From Bartonella sp. WD16.2 (GTDB lineage: Bacteria; Pseudomonadota; Alphaproteobacteria; Rhizobiales; Rhizobiaceae): a stretch of DNA of 64,000 nucleotides. A model generated the notes under the pieces. That model was given only the letters and a program-made list of their open reading frames with translations. It was not told where the DNA came from and did not search any database. The translations under genes and the position numbers were made by a program. The DNA is taken from positions 124,001 through 188,000 of the forward strand of contig NZ_CP019781.1 of assembly GCF_002022505.1 (NCBI RefSeq). Reading direction: 5' to 3'. Shown here in pieces: positions 16,745 to 28,812 of this stretch; the stretch's first letter is position 1, and each line of letters begins with the position of its first letter.

Positions 16745-19700
16745 GCACAGAATTGTGGGGGTTGGGTTCAGAGTAGTGAGGTTTTAGCGAGGCATCATGA
16801 TGAGAAGGAGGGGAAGATTGTGTGTAACAGTAGCAGTGGGACAAGGACGCTGGAGGGTGAGAGAACAATAGATATGAGTGACCCTGATGAGGGTGAGGAG
16901 GCTGTGAAGATAACGGGGTCGGAGGCGAATATTACGATAGGAGATAATCTGCTGACGGTTACGGATAGTAAGAGTAGTGATAAATCGGCGATTAGAGTGG
17001 AACAGGGGGCGAGGCTGACGTTGAAGGATAAGGTTAGTATTACAGATGTGCAGAAGGTGATGGAGGTTGAGGGGAAAGGATCTGTGATTACGGTAAATGG
17101 GGGGACGTTTAGGTTGAAGGATAAGATTGGGGCAAGGAAGGATGGGGGGAGGGTTATGATTGAGGTGAAGGATGAGGGGAGGATTGTTTTTGATAAGAGG
17201 GCGGTGGGGCGTAATGGGGGTGATCTGACTATTAGCGGGGGTATGGGAGCTATGACTACGGTAACGGGGATAGAGGTGAGTGGAACAGGGGGAGAGGTGG
17301 AGGTGAGGAAGGGAACGACAGTTAATTTTGAGAGGGTGACAGAAGCGATAAAGATTAAGAGTAGTGGGACGGCTAATATAAGAGGAGAGGGAATTATAAA
17401 TATTACGGGAAAGAGTACGGGGATTAAGATGGAGGGCTCAGGGAAGGCTGATGTGATGAGTCTGACTATTAATGGGAGTAGGGGAGCGACAGTAACAGGG
17501 GCTGAGGTATCAAGTGGGACGTTGGAATTGACTAAAGTGACGTTGATGCAGGTCACAACAGGGGCAAAGGTAACAGGGAGTGGGACGCTGAAGGTGCTTG
17601 AGGGGACGATTACGGGAGGGGGAAGTGGGATGGGGGTGGAGATGGATAGCTCAGGGACAGTCACGTTGACCAGTGTGAAGATTTCGGAATTTGCAAAAGG
17701 GGTGGAGGCGAAGAATGGGCAGTTGGTGATAAATGGTACGTCGACGATTACAGTTACAGATGGTGGGACGGGGCTTAATATAACAGGAGGGAGTGCTACT
17801 ATGATGGGGGGAGAGATTACGGGAAGTGGGGGAGCTGTGAGTACGGGGACGGGGGTGAAGATGGAGAGCTCGGGGACAGTCACGTTGACCAGTGTGGGTA
17901 TTTCACAGGTCATGACGGGGGTGGAGGCGATAAATGGGCAGTTAGTGATAAATGGTACGTCGACGATTACGGTTACAGATGGTGGGACGGGGGTGAAGGT
18001 GTCGGGAAGTGCGACGGCTGATTTGACAAGGGTGAAGATTACGGTTACGGGGATGTATGGGACGGGGCTTAATATAACAGGAGGGAGTGCTACTATGACG
18101 GGGGGATCAATTACGGGAAGTGGGAGAGCTGTGAGTAGGAGTACGGGGGTGAAGATGGATAGCTCGGGGACAGTCACGTTGAATACGGTGAATGTTTCAG
18201 GGGTGCAAACAGGGGTGGAGGCGATAAAGGGGATACTGAAGGTAACAGAAGGGTCGATTGAAGGGAAGACCTATGGGGTGAAGGTAACAGGAGGGAATGC
18301 TACTATGACGGGGACGACGATTACGGGAGAGAATGGGACGGGGGTGTGGATGGAGGGGAGTGGGACGGCTAAATTGACAAAGGTGAAGATTACGGGAGGG
18401 AGTCGGGGGGTGTGGGTGCAGGGGAATGGGAGGTTGGAGATGACAGAAGGGTCGATTGAGTTTACGGGGGCGCATGGGGTGTATGTGAGGGATAATGCGA
18501 CGGCTAAATTGACAGAGGTGAAGATTACGGGAAGTGGAACGGGGGTGGAGATGAGGAGCTCGGGGACGATGACGTTGACCAGTGTCAATATTTCACAGGT
18601 ACAAACGGGGGTGGATGCGGTGGCAGGGCAGTTGGTGATGAATATGGGGACGGTTGAGTTTACGGGGAATGGGTATGGGGTGAAGGTGTCGGGGACGGCG
18701 ACAAGTGCTGAGTTGACAAAGGTGAAGATTACGGGAGGGAGTCAGGATACGGGTAAGGGGGTATATGCGGAGGGGAAAAAGGTGACGATGAGCAGTGTGG
18801 ATATTTCAAATGTACGATTGGGGGTAGAGGTGAAGGCAGGGGATCTGACGATCACAGGGGGGTCGATAAAAGGGGTGAAGTGGGGGATAAATATGGAGGG
18901 GGGTAAGAAATTGGTGATGGATGGGGGGACGACAATTAGTTTTACGGATGGATATGGGGTGAAGATACAAAATAATGTGACGGCTGAGTTGACAAATGTG
19001 AAGATTATGGGAAGTGGAAGTAGTCAGGGTACGGGGGTAACTGCGATGGGGACGGGAAGTGTGACGATGAATATGGTGGAGATTTCAAAGGTACAAGTGG
19101 GGGTGAATGCGACTGGTGGAACGGTGACAATCACAGGAGGGTGGATAAGAGAGGTGGAGAAGGGGATAGATATGACAGGAACTGGAACGTTGACGGTGAG
19201 TGGGACAGAGATTCAGTTTAAGGAGAATGGGTATGGGGTGAGAGTGGGAGAGAAGGTGACGAGTGCTACTTTGACAAAGGTGACGATTAGGGGAACTGGG
19301 GGAGATGGCACGGGTACGGGGGTACATGCAGAGGGAGGGAATCTGACAGTGAAGGGAGGGTCGATAACAAATGTGCAAATGGGGATAGATATGGCGGGAA
19401 GTGGGACGTTGACGGTGGAGGATGGGACGAGGATTGAGTTTAAGGGGACGCATGGGGTGAAGGTGGGAGGATCGGTGACAAGTGCTACTTTGACAGGGGT
19501 GATGATTAGGGGAGATGGAAAGGGTACGGGTACGGGGGTACATGCAGAGGGGGGGAAGGTGACGGTGACAGGGGGGTGGATAAGAGAGGTGCAAACGGGG
19601 ATAGATATGGCGGGGAAGGGGACGTTAAAGGTGGAGGATGGGACGAGGATTAGTTTTAAAGGGACACATGGGGTGAAGGTGGGAGCAACGGTGCAGAGTG

Positions 19701-21967
19701 CTACTTTGACAGGGGTGACGATTAGGGGAACTGGGGGAGATGGCACGGGTACGGGGGTACATGCAGAGGGAGGGAATCTGACAGTGAAGGGAGGGTCGAT
19801 AACAAATGTGCTAACGGGGATAGATATGTCTGGAAGTGGGACGTTAAAGGTGGAGGATGGGACGAGGATTGAGTTTAAGGGGACGCATGGGGTGAAGGTG
19901 GGAGGATCGGTGACGAGTGCTACTTTGACAAATGTGACGATTAGGGGAAATGATGGAAATGGCACGGGTACGGGGGTAGAAGTGAAGGCAGGGGATCTGA
20001 CAGTGAAGGGAGGGTCGATAACAAATGTGCTAACGGGGATAGATATGGCGGGGAAGGGGACGTTGACGGTGGAGGATGGGACGAGGATTGAGTTTAAGGG
20101 GACGCATGGGGTGGGTGTGTGGGGGGATGTGACGGTTAGTTTGACAGGGACGAAGATTATGGGAGAGGGAAATGGAAGTGATGGGTCAAGTACGGGGATT
20201 GGGGTGATAATGGCGGGGAAAACGATGACGATGGATAAGGTGGATATTTCGGGGGTAGCAATGGGGGTATATGCGGGAAGTGGGAAGTTGGTGATAAGGG
20301 AGGGGACGACAATTAATTTTGCGAAAACTTATGGGGTGAAAGTGGGAGCATCGGTGACAAGTACTGAGTTAACAAGGGTGACGATTGTGGGAGAAGGAAA
20401 GGGTACGGGGGTGTATGCGGGGGGCAAAACGATGATGATCACAGGGGGGTCGATAACAAATGTACAAATGGGGGTAAGGGTGATGGCAGGGGAGTTGGAG
20501 ATAAAGGATGGGACGGTGATTACGGTTACGGAGAATGGAACCGGGGTGGGTGTGTGGGGAGGAACAGCGACGGCTGAGTTGACAGAGGTAACGATTAAGG
20601 GAGAGGGAAGTAATGGGTCAAATACGGGGATTGGGGTGATAATGGCGGGGAGCTCGGGGACAATGAAGGATGTACGTATTTCAGGGGTTGAGAAGGGGGT
20701 ATATGTGATGAGGGGAGAGGTGACGATGGATAAGGTGGATATTTCAGGGGTGCAAACGGGGATAGAGGTGGAAAGTGGGACGTTAGAGGTGCTTGGGGAG
20801 AGTGGAAATTCGACAATTAATTTTACGGGGGACTATGGGGTGAAGGTGGGAGCATCGGTGAAGAGTGTTCGTTTGACGGATGTGAGGATTACGGGAGGTG
20901 ATCAGGGAAGTGGTACAGGGGTATGGGCAAATAGTTCGGAAAAGATGACATTGATGTTGGATAAGGTGGGTATTTCAGGGGTCGTAATGGGGGTGAATAT
21001 GTTAGAGGGTGAGATGTTAGAGATAAAGGAGGGGACGATTAGTTTTAAGGCAGGGTATGGGGTGTATGTGGGAGATAAAGTGAAGAGTGCTCGTTTGATG
21101 GGGACGCAGATTACGGGAGATGGAAGTGGGTACGGGGTGTGGGCGATGGGGAAAATGATGACGATGGATAAGGTGAATATTTCAAATGTACAAATGGGGG
21201 TGGAGGTGAAGGCAGGGAATCTGACAATCACAGGAGGGTCGATAAAAGAGGTGCAAACGGGGATAGCTATGTTAGGGAATGGGATGCTCAAGGTGGAGGA
21301 GAAAACAGAGATTCAGTTTAGGAATGGGTATGGGGTGTATGTGGGAGAGAAGGTGCAGAGTGCTACTTTGATGGGGACGGTGATTACGGGAGGGAAAGCA
21401 GGGTACGGGGTATATGCGAAGGGTGGAAGGGTGATGGTTAGTGGGGGGTCAATAAAAGAGGTTGGAATGGGGATAAGGGTGTTGGCAGGAGATCTGACGG
21501 TGAGGGATGGGACGACAATTCATTTTATAGGGGATGGAGCTGGAGTATATGTGGAAGAGAAGGTAAAGAGTGCTACTTTGACAAAGGTGACGATTAGGGG
21601 AACTGGGGGAGATGGGAGTACTGGGGTAATAATGGAGAGCTCGGGGACGATGACCGATGTGGATATTTCAAATGTACAAATGGGGGTAACTGCAATGGGT
21701 GGAGCGGTGACGATCACAGGGGGATCGATAAAAGAGGTAGAGAAGGGGATCGTTATGATAGGGGATGGGATGTTGATGGTGAAGGGTAAGACAGAGATTC
21801 AGTTTGAAAAGGGAGATGGGTATGGGGTGTATATGGAGGGATCGGTGAATGCTAGTTTGATGGATGTAACGATTACGGGAGAAGAAAAGAAAGGTACGGG
21901 AGTATATGCAGAGGGGGGAAGGTGTGGTTGGAGAATGTACATATTTCAGAGGTTGGAACGGGGGTAG
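16640..21967 (+). CDS. Giant beta-helix protein, array copy 2, N-terminal part (frameshifted)
   Basis: 1,775 residues with the same signal peptide as copy 1 and the same repeat style, but a different mix of units in the middle (for example a run of four 72-75-residue units between about 19.3 and 20.1 kb). The frame fails at a G6 tract (21913-21918): after GVYAEGG it reads RCGWRMYIFQRLERG and stops at 21967. Restoring one G gives GGKVWLENVHISEVG and continues into the frame at 21922-23961, for a total of about 2,440 residues. The full span is one base short of a multiple of three. The gene is thus either switched off by tract slippage, decayed, or affected by a base-calling error. Confidence 0.78.
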   Translation: MVMRRVLKHHVCLCVLSTAIVAGLALITSQKVYAQAQNCGGWVQSSEVLARHHDEKEGKIVCNSSSGTRTLEGERTIDMSDPDEGEEAVKITGSEANITIGDNLLTVTDSKSSDKSAIRVEQGARLTLKDKVSITDVQKVMEVEGKGSVITVNGGTFRLKDKIGARKDGGRVMIEVKDEGRIVFDKRAVGRNGGDLTISGGMGAMTTVTGIEVSGTGGEVEVRKGTTVNFERVTEAIKIKSSGTANIRGEGIINITGKSTGIKMEGSGKADVMSLTINGSRGATVTGAEVSSGTLELTKVTLMQVTTGAKVTGSGTLKVLEGTITGGGSGMGVEMDSSGTVTLTSVKISEFAKGVEAKNGQLVINGTSTITVTDGGTGLNITGGSATMMGGEITGSGGAVSTGTGVKMESSGTVTLTSVGISQVMTGVEAINGQLVINGTSTITVTDGGTGVKVSGSATADLTRVKITVTGMYGTGLNITGGSATMTGGSITGSGRAVSRSTGVKMDSSGTVTLNTVNVSGVQTGVEAIKGILKVTEGSIEGKTYGVKVTGGNATMTGTTITGENGTGVWMEGSGTAKLTKVKITGGSRGVWVQGNGRLEMTEGSIEFTGAHGVYVRDNATAKLTEVKITGSGTGVEMRSSGTMTLTSVNISQVQTGVDAVAGQLVMNMGTVEFTGNGYGVKVSGTATSAELTKVKITGGSQDTGKGVYAEGKKVTMSSVDISNVRLGVEVKAGDLTITGGSIKGVKWGINMEGGKKLVMDGGTTISFTDGYGVKIQNNVTAELTNVKIMGSGSSQGTGVTAMGTGSVTMNMVEISKVQVGVNATGGTVTITGGWIREVEKGIDMTGTGTLTVSGTEIQFKENGYGVRVGEKVTSATLTKVTIRGTGGDGTGTGVHAEGGNLTVKGGSITNVQMGIDMAGSGTLTVEDGTRIEFKGTHGVKVGGSVTSATLTGVMIRGDGKGTGTGVHAEGGKVTVTGGWIREVQTGIDMAGKGTLKVEDGTRISFKGTHGVKVGATVQSATLTGVTIRGTGGDGTGTGVHAEGGNLTVKGGSITNVLTGIDMSGSGTLKVEDGTRIEFKGTHGVKVGGSVTSATLTNVTIRGNDGNGTGTGVEVKAGDLTVKGGSITNVLTGIDMAGKGTLTVEDGTRIEFKGTHGVGVWGDVTVSLTGTKIMGEGNGSDGSSTGIGVIMAGKTMTMDKVDISGVAMGVYAGSGKLVIREGTTINFAKTYGVKVGASVTSTELTRVTIVGEGKGTGVYAGGKTMMITGGSITNVQMGVRVMAGELEIKDGTVITVTENGTGVGVWGGTATAELTEVTIKGEGSNGSNTGIGVIMAGSSGTMKDVRISGVEKGVYVMRGEVTMDKVDISGVQTGIEVESGTLEVLGESGNSTINFTGDYGVKVGASVKSVRLTDVRITGGDQGSGTGVWANSSEKMTLMLDKVGISGVVMGVNMLEGEMLEIKEGTISFKAGYGVYVGDKVKSARLMGTQITGDGSGYGVWAMGKMMTMDKVNISNVQMGVEVKAGNLTITGGSIKEVQTGIAMLGNGMLKVEEKTEIQFRNGYGVYVGEKVQSATLMGTVITGGKAGYGVYAKGGRVMVSGGSIKEVGMGIRVLAGDLTVRDGTTIHFIGDGAGVYVEEKVKSATLTKVTIRGTGGDGSTGVIMESSGTMTDVDISNVQMGVTAMGGAVTITGGSIKEVEKGIVMIGDGMLMVKGKTEIQFEKGDGYGVYMEGSVNASLMDVTITGEEKKGTGVYAEGGRCGWRMYIFQRLERG
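19330..20110 (+). repeat. Internal tandem repeats of about 72-75 codons in array copy 2
   Basis: Four consecutive units of the form GGxxTVxGGxIxxVxxGIDM, then EDGTRIEFKGTHGVKVG, then SATLTxVxIRG, start at about 19330, 19550, 19770 and 19980. They differ by a few codons, mainly in the TNVLTGID / REVQTGID / TNVQMGID segment. Confidence 0.7.
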
Positions 21968-23961
21968 AGGTGATGAGGGGAGAGGCGTGGTTGAAAGAGA
22001 CGCATTTGGGAAATGTTGCAAAAGGGATGAATATCGAAAACGGGGATGTGTACATGGAAAAAGGATCAATAGAGTTTGATGGAGAGCACGGCATTCATCT
22101 CAAGCAGGGGAATGTTGATTTAAGGGGTGTCAGCATGACTTATACGGGCAGTGATAAGACTGCTAACTTCATCAATGTTGAAGGGGGAACAGTTTTGGCA
22201 TTGGGTGTGACTATCAATGGAAATGACAAGGGGCAGGGCTTAAAGGTCATAAAGGGGGGAGCAGTGTGGTTGAAAAATACAACCTTTACCAATGTCAAAA
22301 ATGGTATGACTGTTGAGGGAAGGAGTACCATACGTATGGAAAAAGGAGGCATTACTTTTAAAGAAGGGCACGGCATTTATCTCAGTGGGGGACAGGCTTT
22401 GTTAAGTAGTTTCAATATTACAGGACAAGGTCGTAAGAGTATAGGGATGGGGGTGAGTAACTCAGGAGAAGTAATGATGAGGGGGGTGGAGATTTCAAAG
22501 GTTGGAATGGGAATACGGATGACAAGTGGGAATCTGGTGATGAACCGGGGATCTATTGCTTTTAATGGAGACTACGGTATCAATCTTGTTCTAGGGCATG
22601 CCCTGTTAAATGAGCTCACCATTACAGGATCTGGTATTAGTAACACTGGAACGGGGGTAGAAGTGGGGTATGGAGGAAAAGTAATAATGAAGGGGGTGAA
22701 TGTTTCAGGGGTAGCAATGGGGGTACAAGTGACAACAAGTAGTGGAGCGGCGTGGTTGAAAGAGACATACTTTACCGATGTCAAAAATGGTATAATTGTT
22801 ACAGAGGGGAATGTGATTATGGACAAAGGAGGTATTGCTTTTAAAGGAGATTACGGGATCAATCTTGCAAAGGGTAATGTTGTTTTAAAGAGCGTCAATA
22901 TGACTTATGCGGGCAGTGATAAGACTGCTAACTTCATGAGGGTCGAAGGGGGAACAGTTTTGGCAGAAAATGTAACAATTTCCACTTCAGGAAATGTAAG
23001 TAAAGGGCTGGGCTTAAAGGTCATAAAGGACGGAAAGGTTGTCTTGAAAAATACAACCTTTACCAATGTCAAAAATGGTATGACTGTTACAGAGGGGGTT
23101 GTGCGTATGGAAGGTGGGGAGATAAGCTTTGATGGAAAGCACGGCATCGATCTTATCCAGGGTCAGGTTGCTTTAATGGTGGTCAAAATGACTTATCAAG
23201 GAAATAGTCCTACGGCTGACTTCATCAAAATTACCGGAGAGGATACTACTACAAATGCTGTGGAAACGATCCTTTCTAAAAAGAAGGCCGCAGTCGTTGC
23301 AGCAAATCTAACAATCAACGGAAATGGTCATGGGCAGGGCTTGCATGTAATAAGGGGTGGACGGGTTGTATTGATGAAGCCAACTTATACTGATGTTTAC
23401 AATGGGATGACCATTAAAGAGGGTGCTGTACAGGTACTGGGTGGGGAGATGACTTTTAAAGGAGAGCATGCTGTCTATCTTAATCGGGGCCATGCTTTGT
23501 TAACTAATGTCGCTATGAAGTATACAGGAGATAATGACAAGAGTACTTTCTTAAAGGTCGAGGCAAAAGGAAATGCTCTAAATACAGCAGATATTAGGGG
23601 GACGGGCATTAAAATCGAGGGAAATGGTCATGTACAAGGGGTTCATGTGGAAAATGGGGGGCGGGTGATGTTAGAAAGTGCGGTCTTTTCTAATATCAAA
23701 AATGGGGTTACTGTGTTGAATGGTGAATTCTGGATGAAGAAGGGGGAAATTGAGTTTAAAGGAGAGCATGCTGTCAGTCTTTCAACGGGGAAGGTCGTGC
23801 TCAATGGCGTTATTATGAACTATGGGGGTGATAGAAGGGTAAAGAGGGGTGCTAACTCTACAAAATTCATCAAAGTCGAAGGAAAAGGTGCAAATCTTAC
23901 CGCAGTCAAGGTGATGATCATTGGTAATGATAACGGACAGGCGGATGGTTTGATGGTGTAG
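21922..23961 (+). CDS. Giant beta-helix protein, array copy 2, C-terminal part (out of frame)
   Basis: 679 codons that continue copy 2 in the next frame, beginning VWLENVHISEVGTGVEVMRG. The start is not a real initiation site; it is the continuation after the lost G at 21913-21918. From 22219 the DNA equals the 3' part of copy 1. The region just before (about 21.99-22.2 kb) differs, with GDVYMEKGSIEFDGEHGI where copy 1 has GDVFMEGGEMSFDGDYGI. It ends at the same GLMV-stop junction and lacks a barrel. Confidence 0.72.
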   Translation: MWLENVHISEVGTGVEVMRGEAWLKETHLGNVAKGMNIENGDVYMEKGSIEFDGEHGIHLKQGNVDLRGVSMTYTGSDKTANFINVEGGTVLALGVTINGNDKGQGLKVIKGGAVWLKNTTFTNVKNGMTVEGRSTIRMEKGGITFKEGHGIYLSGGQALLSSFNITGQGRKSIGMGVSNSGEVMMRGVEISKVGMGIRMTSGNLVMNRGSIAFNGDYGINLVLGHALLNELTITGSGISNTGTGVEVGYGGKVIMKGVNVSGVAMGVQVTTSSGAAWLKETYFTDVKNGIIVTEGNVIMDKGGIAFKGDYGINLAKGNVVLKSVNMTYAGSDKTANFMRVEGGTVLAENVTISTSGNVSKGLGLKVIKDGKVVLKNTTFTNVKNGMTVTEGVVRMEGGEISFDGKHGIDLIQGQVALMVVKMTYQGNSPTADFIKITGEDTTTNAVETILSKKKAAVVAANLTINGNGHGQGLHVIRGGRVVLMKPTYTDVYNGMTIKEGAVQVLGGEMTFKGEHAVYLNRGHALLTNVAMKYTGDNDKSTFLKVEAKGNALNTADIRGTGIKIEGNGHVQGVHVENGGRVMLESAVFSNIKNGVTVLNGEFWMKKGEIEFKGEHAVSLSTGKVVLNGVIMNYGGDRRVKRGANSTKFIKVEGKGANLTAVKVMIIGNDNGQADGLMV

Positions 23962-24157
23962 TCTTTTTGTTTTAGGCTTTGTGTTTTGGCGCATTTATTA
24001 GAGAGCCTTTTGTTAATGTTTTATGTTTTTTTGTAAGGGGGTTTAAGGGGGGGCGTTTAGGTTTGTGGTAAGCCGTTCAGGAATGATTTTGTTTTTATCT
24101 TTTTTTATGAACAGTTTGTCTCTTTTAATCGGATTGGTTTAAAGAGGATGTAGGGTT
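23962..24157 (+). promoter_or_regulatory. Array leader, copy 3, with G5 and G7 tracts
   Basis: Same leader as before copies 1 and 2, with the G7 tract at 24047-24053. It drives a truncated gene. Confidence 0.55.
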
Positions 24158-25381
<1,224 letters not shown>

Positions 25382-25759
25382 AACGTGTGCGGTTATAACA
25401 TTAAAATCCTCGCTGTCTAGCCGTCAAAATAAAAATAATCAATTTTTATAAGTTTATCTTTATATTTCAGATATTATGATTATTCTTTTGTAAAATTAAT
25501 TTGATAAGTATTTTATGGTAGATTGGGTGTGTTGTGTTCAGAATACTATCTTCTTTTGGTGTAAATGAAGAACAATTCCCCTTAAGGATTTAATTAGAGG
25601 TTTTCTTGATTGAAGTGTTATCCATAATAGCTTTTTATACTTAATTTTATACAATAAAATGAAAAATATTTTTATGTTTACATAACTAAGTTGTTAAGAG
25701 TAACGTTTCAGTAAGTGATTTTCTTCAACGAAAAGTGAACTTTTTATCGGAATAGAATA
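25382..25759. other. Intergenic stretch between tRNA-Phe and serC
   Basis: AT-rich, with stops in all frames and no gene. It should hold the promoters of tRNA-Phe (leftward) and serC (rightward), but I see no clear consensus elements. Confidence 0.5.
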
Positions 25760-26923
25760 ATGATATTGTTGAAGGAACCCTGTTCTCGTCCAAATAATCC
25801 TCATTTTTCTTCGGGTCCTTGTAGTAAGCGGCCTGGGTGGAGTGTTGAGGTTCTTGAAAATGCATTGCTTGGGCGTTCGCATCGCGCCCAAATGAGCAAA
25901 TTAAAACTTGCTGAAGTTATTAGTTTAACTCGTGATATCCTTAAAGTTCCTTCTGATTATCGTGTTGGTATTGTTCCTGCCTCGGATACAGGTGCTGTTG
26001 AAATGGCTCTATGGTCTTTATTGGGGGAACGAGGTGTTGACATGGTGGCTTGGGAAAGCTTTGGTTCAGGTTGGATTACCGATGTTGTTGAGCAATTAAA
26101 ACTTTCTGATGTGCGTCGGTTGGAAGCACCTTATGGTGAATTGCCAGACTTAACACAAATTGATTTTGATCGTGATGTTGTATTCACGTGGAATGGGACC
26201 ACTTCAGGTGTGCGTGTTCCTAATGCACATTTCATTCCAAAGAAGCGTAAAGGATTAACAATTTGTGACGCAACATCAGCAGTTTTTGCACAAGATCTTG
26301 ATTTTTCAAAATTAGATGTTGTTACTTTTTCATGGCAAAAAGTTTTAGGTGGTGAAGCGGCTCATGGTATGTTGATTTTAAGTCCTCGTGCTGTTAGACG
26401 GCTTGAGCATTACGTTCCAGCTTGGCCTTTGCCTAAAATTTTTCGCATGATAAAAGACGGAAAGTTAAACGAAGGTATTTTTAATGGTGAGACGATTAAT
26501 ACACCTTCTTTGTTGTGCGTTGAGGATTATCTTGATGCATTAAAGTGGGCAAAGTCTTTAGGTGGTTTGCAAGCGTTAATAATGCGCGCTGATGAAAACT
26601 TTGCTGTTCTTGATAGTTTTGTCCGTAGAACACTTTGGTTAGAACATTTAGCAAAGGTTCCTCAGACACGTTCTAATACATCTGTTTGTTTAACAATTGT
26701 GGATCCAATTATTGCTGATCTGAATATTGAAAAGAAGAGGTCTTTTATAGAAGCAATTGTGACCCGTCTTGAAAGAGCTAGTGTTGCTTATGATATTGGT
26801 GCTTATCGGGACGCTCCTCCAGGGTTTCGGATTTGGACTGGTGCAACAATTGAAACTTCTGATCTTAAGTTATTAACAGCTTGGCTTGAATGGGCATTTC
26901 AAGTTGAAAAAGCTCATCTTTAA
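25760..26923 (+). CDS. serC: Phosphoserine aminotransferase
   Basis: 387 residues, full length for the alphaproteobacterial form. It is a class V PLP aminotransferase that converts 3-phosphohydroxypyruvate and glutamate to phosphoserine in serine synthesis; it also takes part in pyridoxal phosphate synthesis in some bacteria. [15 protein letters not shown] near residues 13-27 is the substrate-site start. CDATSAVF holds the cofactor aspartate (D170), and the Schiff-base lysine is K194 in [10 protein letters not shown]. The ribosome site before ATG 25760 is weak (GGA 10 bases upstream). serA, which accompanies serC in many Rhizobiales, does not follow. Confidence 0.93.
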   Translation: MILLKEPCSRPNNPHFSSGPCSKRPGWSVEVLENALLGRSHRAQMSKLKLAEVISLTRDILKVPSDYRVGIVPASDTGAVEMALWSLLGERGVDMVAWESFGSGWITDVVEQLKLSDVRRLEAPYGELPDLTQIDFDRDVVFTWNGTTSGVRVPNAHFIPKKRKGLTICDATSAVFAQDLDFSKLDVVTFSWQKVLGGEAAHGMLILSPRAVRRLEHYVPAWPLPKIFRMIKDGKLNEGIFNGETINTPSLLCVEDYLDALKWAKSLGGLQALIMRADENFAVLDSFVRRTLWLEHLAKVPQTRSNTSVCLTIVDPIIADLNIEKKRSFIEAIVTRLERASVAYDIGAYRDAPPGFRIWTGATIETSDLKLLTAWLEWAFQVEKAHL

Positions 26924-27276
26924 GTAACCTTTATTGTTTTCATAATTCTATTTTTTCAGAAAATAAAATAAAAAGGCTTATGTGATACTTTGTGTATTTA
27001 CATCAGATAAATTATACAAACCATTTATTGTTGAGGTTTTAAGGGTCCGAATGTACACATTAGTTATTCGCTATATATTGGAAAGATCAGAAAAAATGAG
27101 CTAAAAGTTGGTACTTATGGTGTGATTTATCTTGATTGTCGAGGAATTTGTGGCTTAATAATATACGATCGGCAAAAGGTTGAAATGAAAAGTCGCGCTT
27201 TTTATAGGGTTTCGCTATAAGAAGCTCCTTATTTTGGAATGCTGACGTTGTTTCACCAAACACGACGGAGAAAATT
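26924..27276. other. Intergenic stretch between serC and purA
   Basis: 353 bases, with no gene seen on either strand. The small leftward frame (27087-27323) overlaps the purA start and is not credible. The region presumably carries the purA promoter. Confidence 0.5.
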
Positions 27277-28566
27277 ATGGCCAATGTAGTAGTGGTCGGC
27301 ACACAATGGGGTGATGAAGGCAAAGGTAAAATTGTAGATTGGTTGTCAGAACGTGCTGATATTATTGTCCGATATCAAGGAGGGCATAATGCAGGTCATA
27401 CATTGGTTATTGATGGGGTGAATTATAAATTATCACTTTTACCATCAGGTTTGATTCGTGGAAAGTTGTCAATTATCGGTAATGGTGTTGTGGTTGATCC
27501 CCACCATTTTGTTATGGAATTAAAAAAGTTGTGCTCTCAGGGTGTGAAGATTACACCAGAAATTTTGCGCATTGCTGAAAATGCTCCTTTAATTCTTTCT
27601 ATACACCGTGATCTTGATACGGTGAGAGAAAATAATATTTCAAGTTTGTCAATTGGCACGACAAAGCGTGGTATTGGTCCTGCTTATGAAGATAAAGTAG
27701 GCCGTCGATCTATCCGTGTGATGGATTTGGCTGAAGCTGATACACTTATGGCTAAGATCGAACGGCTTTTGGAACATCATAATGCTTTACGCCGTGGTAT
27801 GGGAATTGCAGAGATTAATTCACAAACGCTATATGATGAATTAATGCAGGTGGCAGATAAAATTATACCCTTTATGGATTGTACGTGGCGTCTTTTAAAT
27901 GAGAACTGTCAAATGGGAAAGCGCATTCTTTTTGAAGGTGCACAAGGTGCGTCGTTAGATAATGACTTTGGAACTTATCCTTATGTGACATCGTCTAACA
28001 CAATTTCTGGGCAAGCCGCTGTGGGTTCAGGTATGGGGCCTGGTTCAATCCATTATGTTTTAGGTATTACAAAGGCTTATACAACGCGTGTGGGAGAGGG
28101 ACCATTCCCAACAGAGCAGATAAATGACGTTGGTGAATTTCTTGGGATGCATGGGAATGAATTTGGTGTCGTGACTGGTCGAAAACGTCGATGCGGTTGG
28201 TTTGATGCTGTTTTAGTACGCCAGACGGTAGGTATTTGCGGCATTCATGGTATTGCACTGACAAAGCTCGACGTTCTGGATGGTTTAGACGAAATTAAAA
28301 TTTGTGTGGGGTATGAACTTGATGGAAAAAAAATTGATTATTTACCATCTTCTGTGGAAGCACAAGTTTATGTGAAGCCAATTTATGAAACATTAAAGGG
28401 CTGGAAGGAAACGACAGCATGTGCAAAAAGCTGGGCGGAATTACCGGTGCAGGCTATAAAATATATACGCTATATTGAGGAATTGATAGGTGTACCCGTA
28501 GCTTTATTGTCAACTGGCCCTGAGCGTAAAAATACAATCCTTATGACTGATCCTTTCGCAGATTAA
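27277..28566 (+). CDS. purA: Adenylosuccinate synthetase
   Basis: 429 residues, normal length. It catalyses the GTP-dependent joining of IMP and aspartate, the first committed step to AMP. The N-terminal [11 protein letters not shown] contains the catalytic Asp13, and GGHNAGHT contains His41. The signature [13 protein letters not shown] and the [10 protein letters not shown] region (aspartate/GTP binding) are intact. The ATG follows GGAG. It is read in the same direction as serC but 350 bases away, so it is probably an independent unit. Confidence 0.97.
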   Translation: MANVVVVGTQWGDEGKGKIVDWLSERADIIVRYQGGHNAGHTLVIDGVNYKLSLLPSGLIRGKLSIIGNGVVVDPHHFVMELKKLCSQGVKITPEILRIAENAPLILSIHRDLDTVRENNISSLSIGTTKRGIGPAYEDKVGRRSIRVMDLAEADTLMAKIERLLEHHNALRRGMGIAEINSQTLYDELMQVADKIIPFMDCTWRLLNENCQMGKRILFEGAQGASLDNDFGTYPYVTSSNTISGQAAVGSGMGPGSIHYVLGITKAYTTRVGEGPFPTEQINDVGEFLGMHGNEFGVVTGRKRRCGWFDAVLVRQTVGICGIHGIALTKLDVLDGLDEIKICVGYELDGKKIDYLPSSVEAQVYVKPIYETLKGWKETTACAKSWAELPVQAIKYIRYIEELIGVPVALLSTGPERKNTILMTDPFAD

Positions 28567-28812
28567 TTGTTGTTTATAAGTTTCAATATTGGCTTTAATC
28601 CTATATGTTTTCTATTTTGTAGCGAGAGTAAAGATTCATATATGCGAAAAAGGATGTAAATTAATATTTTTTATGCGTTTTAAAACTGCTACACTATCTT
28701 GTGCCAATGTAAATTATAATCAATTTGAAAGATTCAGGAAAAGAAACTGCAAACAGTTTAAGCTTTTGTGAACTAAAATTTTTTCTTAAATTTGAGAAAG
28801 ACTATATAAAAT

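Noticed and set aside
16795-18177. 460-codon leftward frame antisense to array copy 2 (similar long ones occur at 9747-10856, 19213-19965 and 24259-25083)
   Set aside because: These Pro/Val/Ser-rich frames are by-products of the G-rich, repeat-biased coding strand. They lack starts with ribosome sites and follow the repeat period.
28589-28771. 60-codon frame after purA
   Set aside because: No ribosome site and no protein-like pattern; it sits in the intergenic gap.
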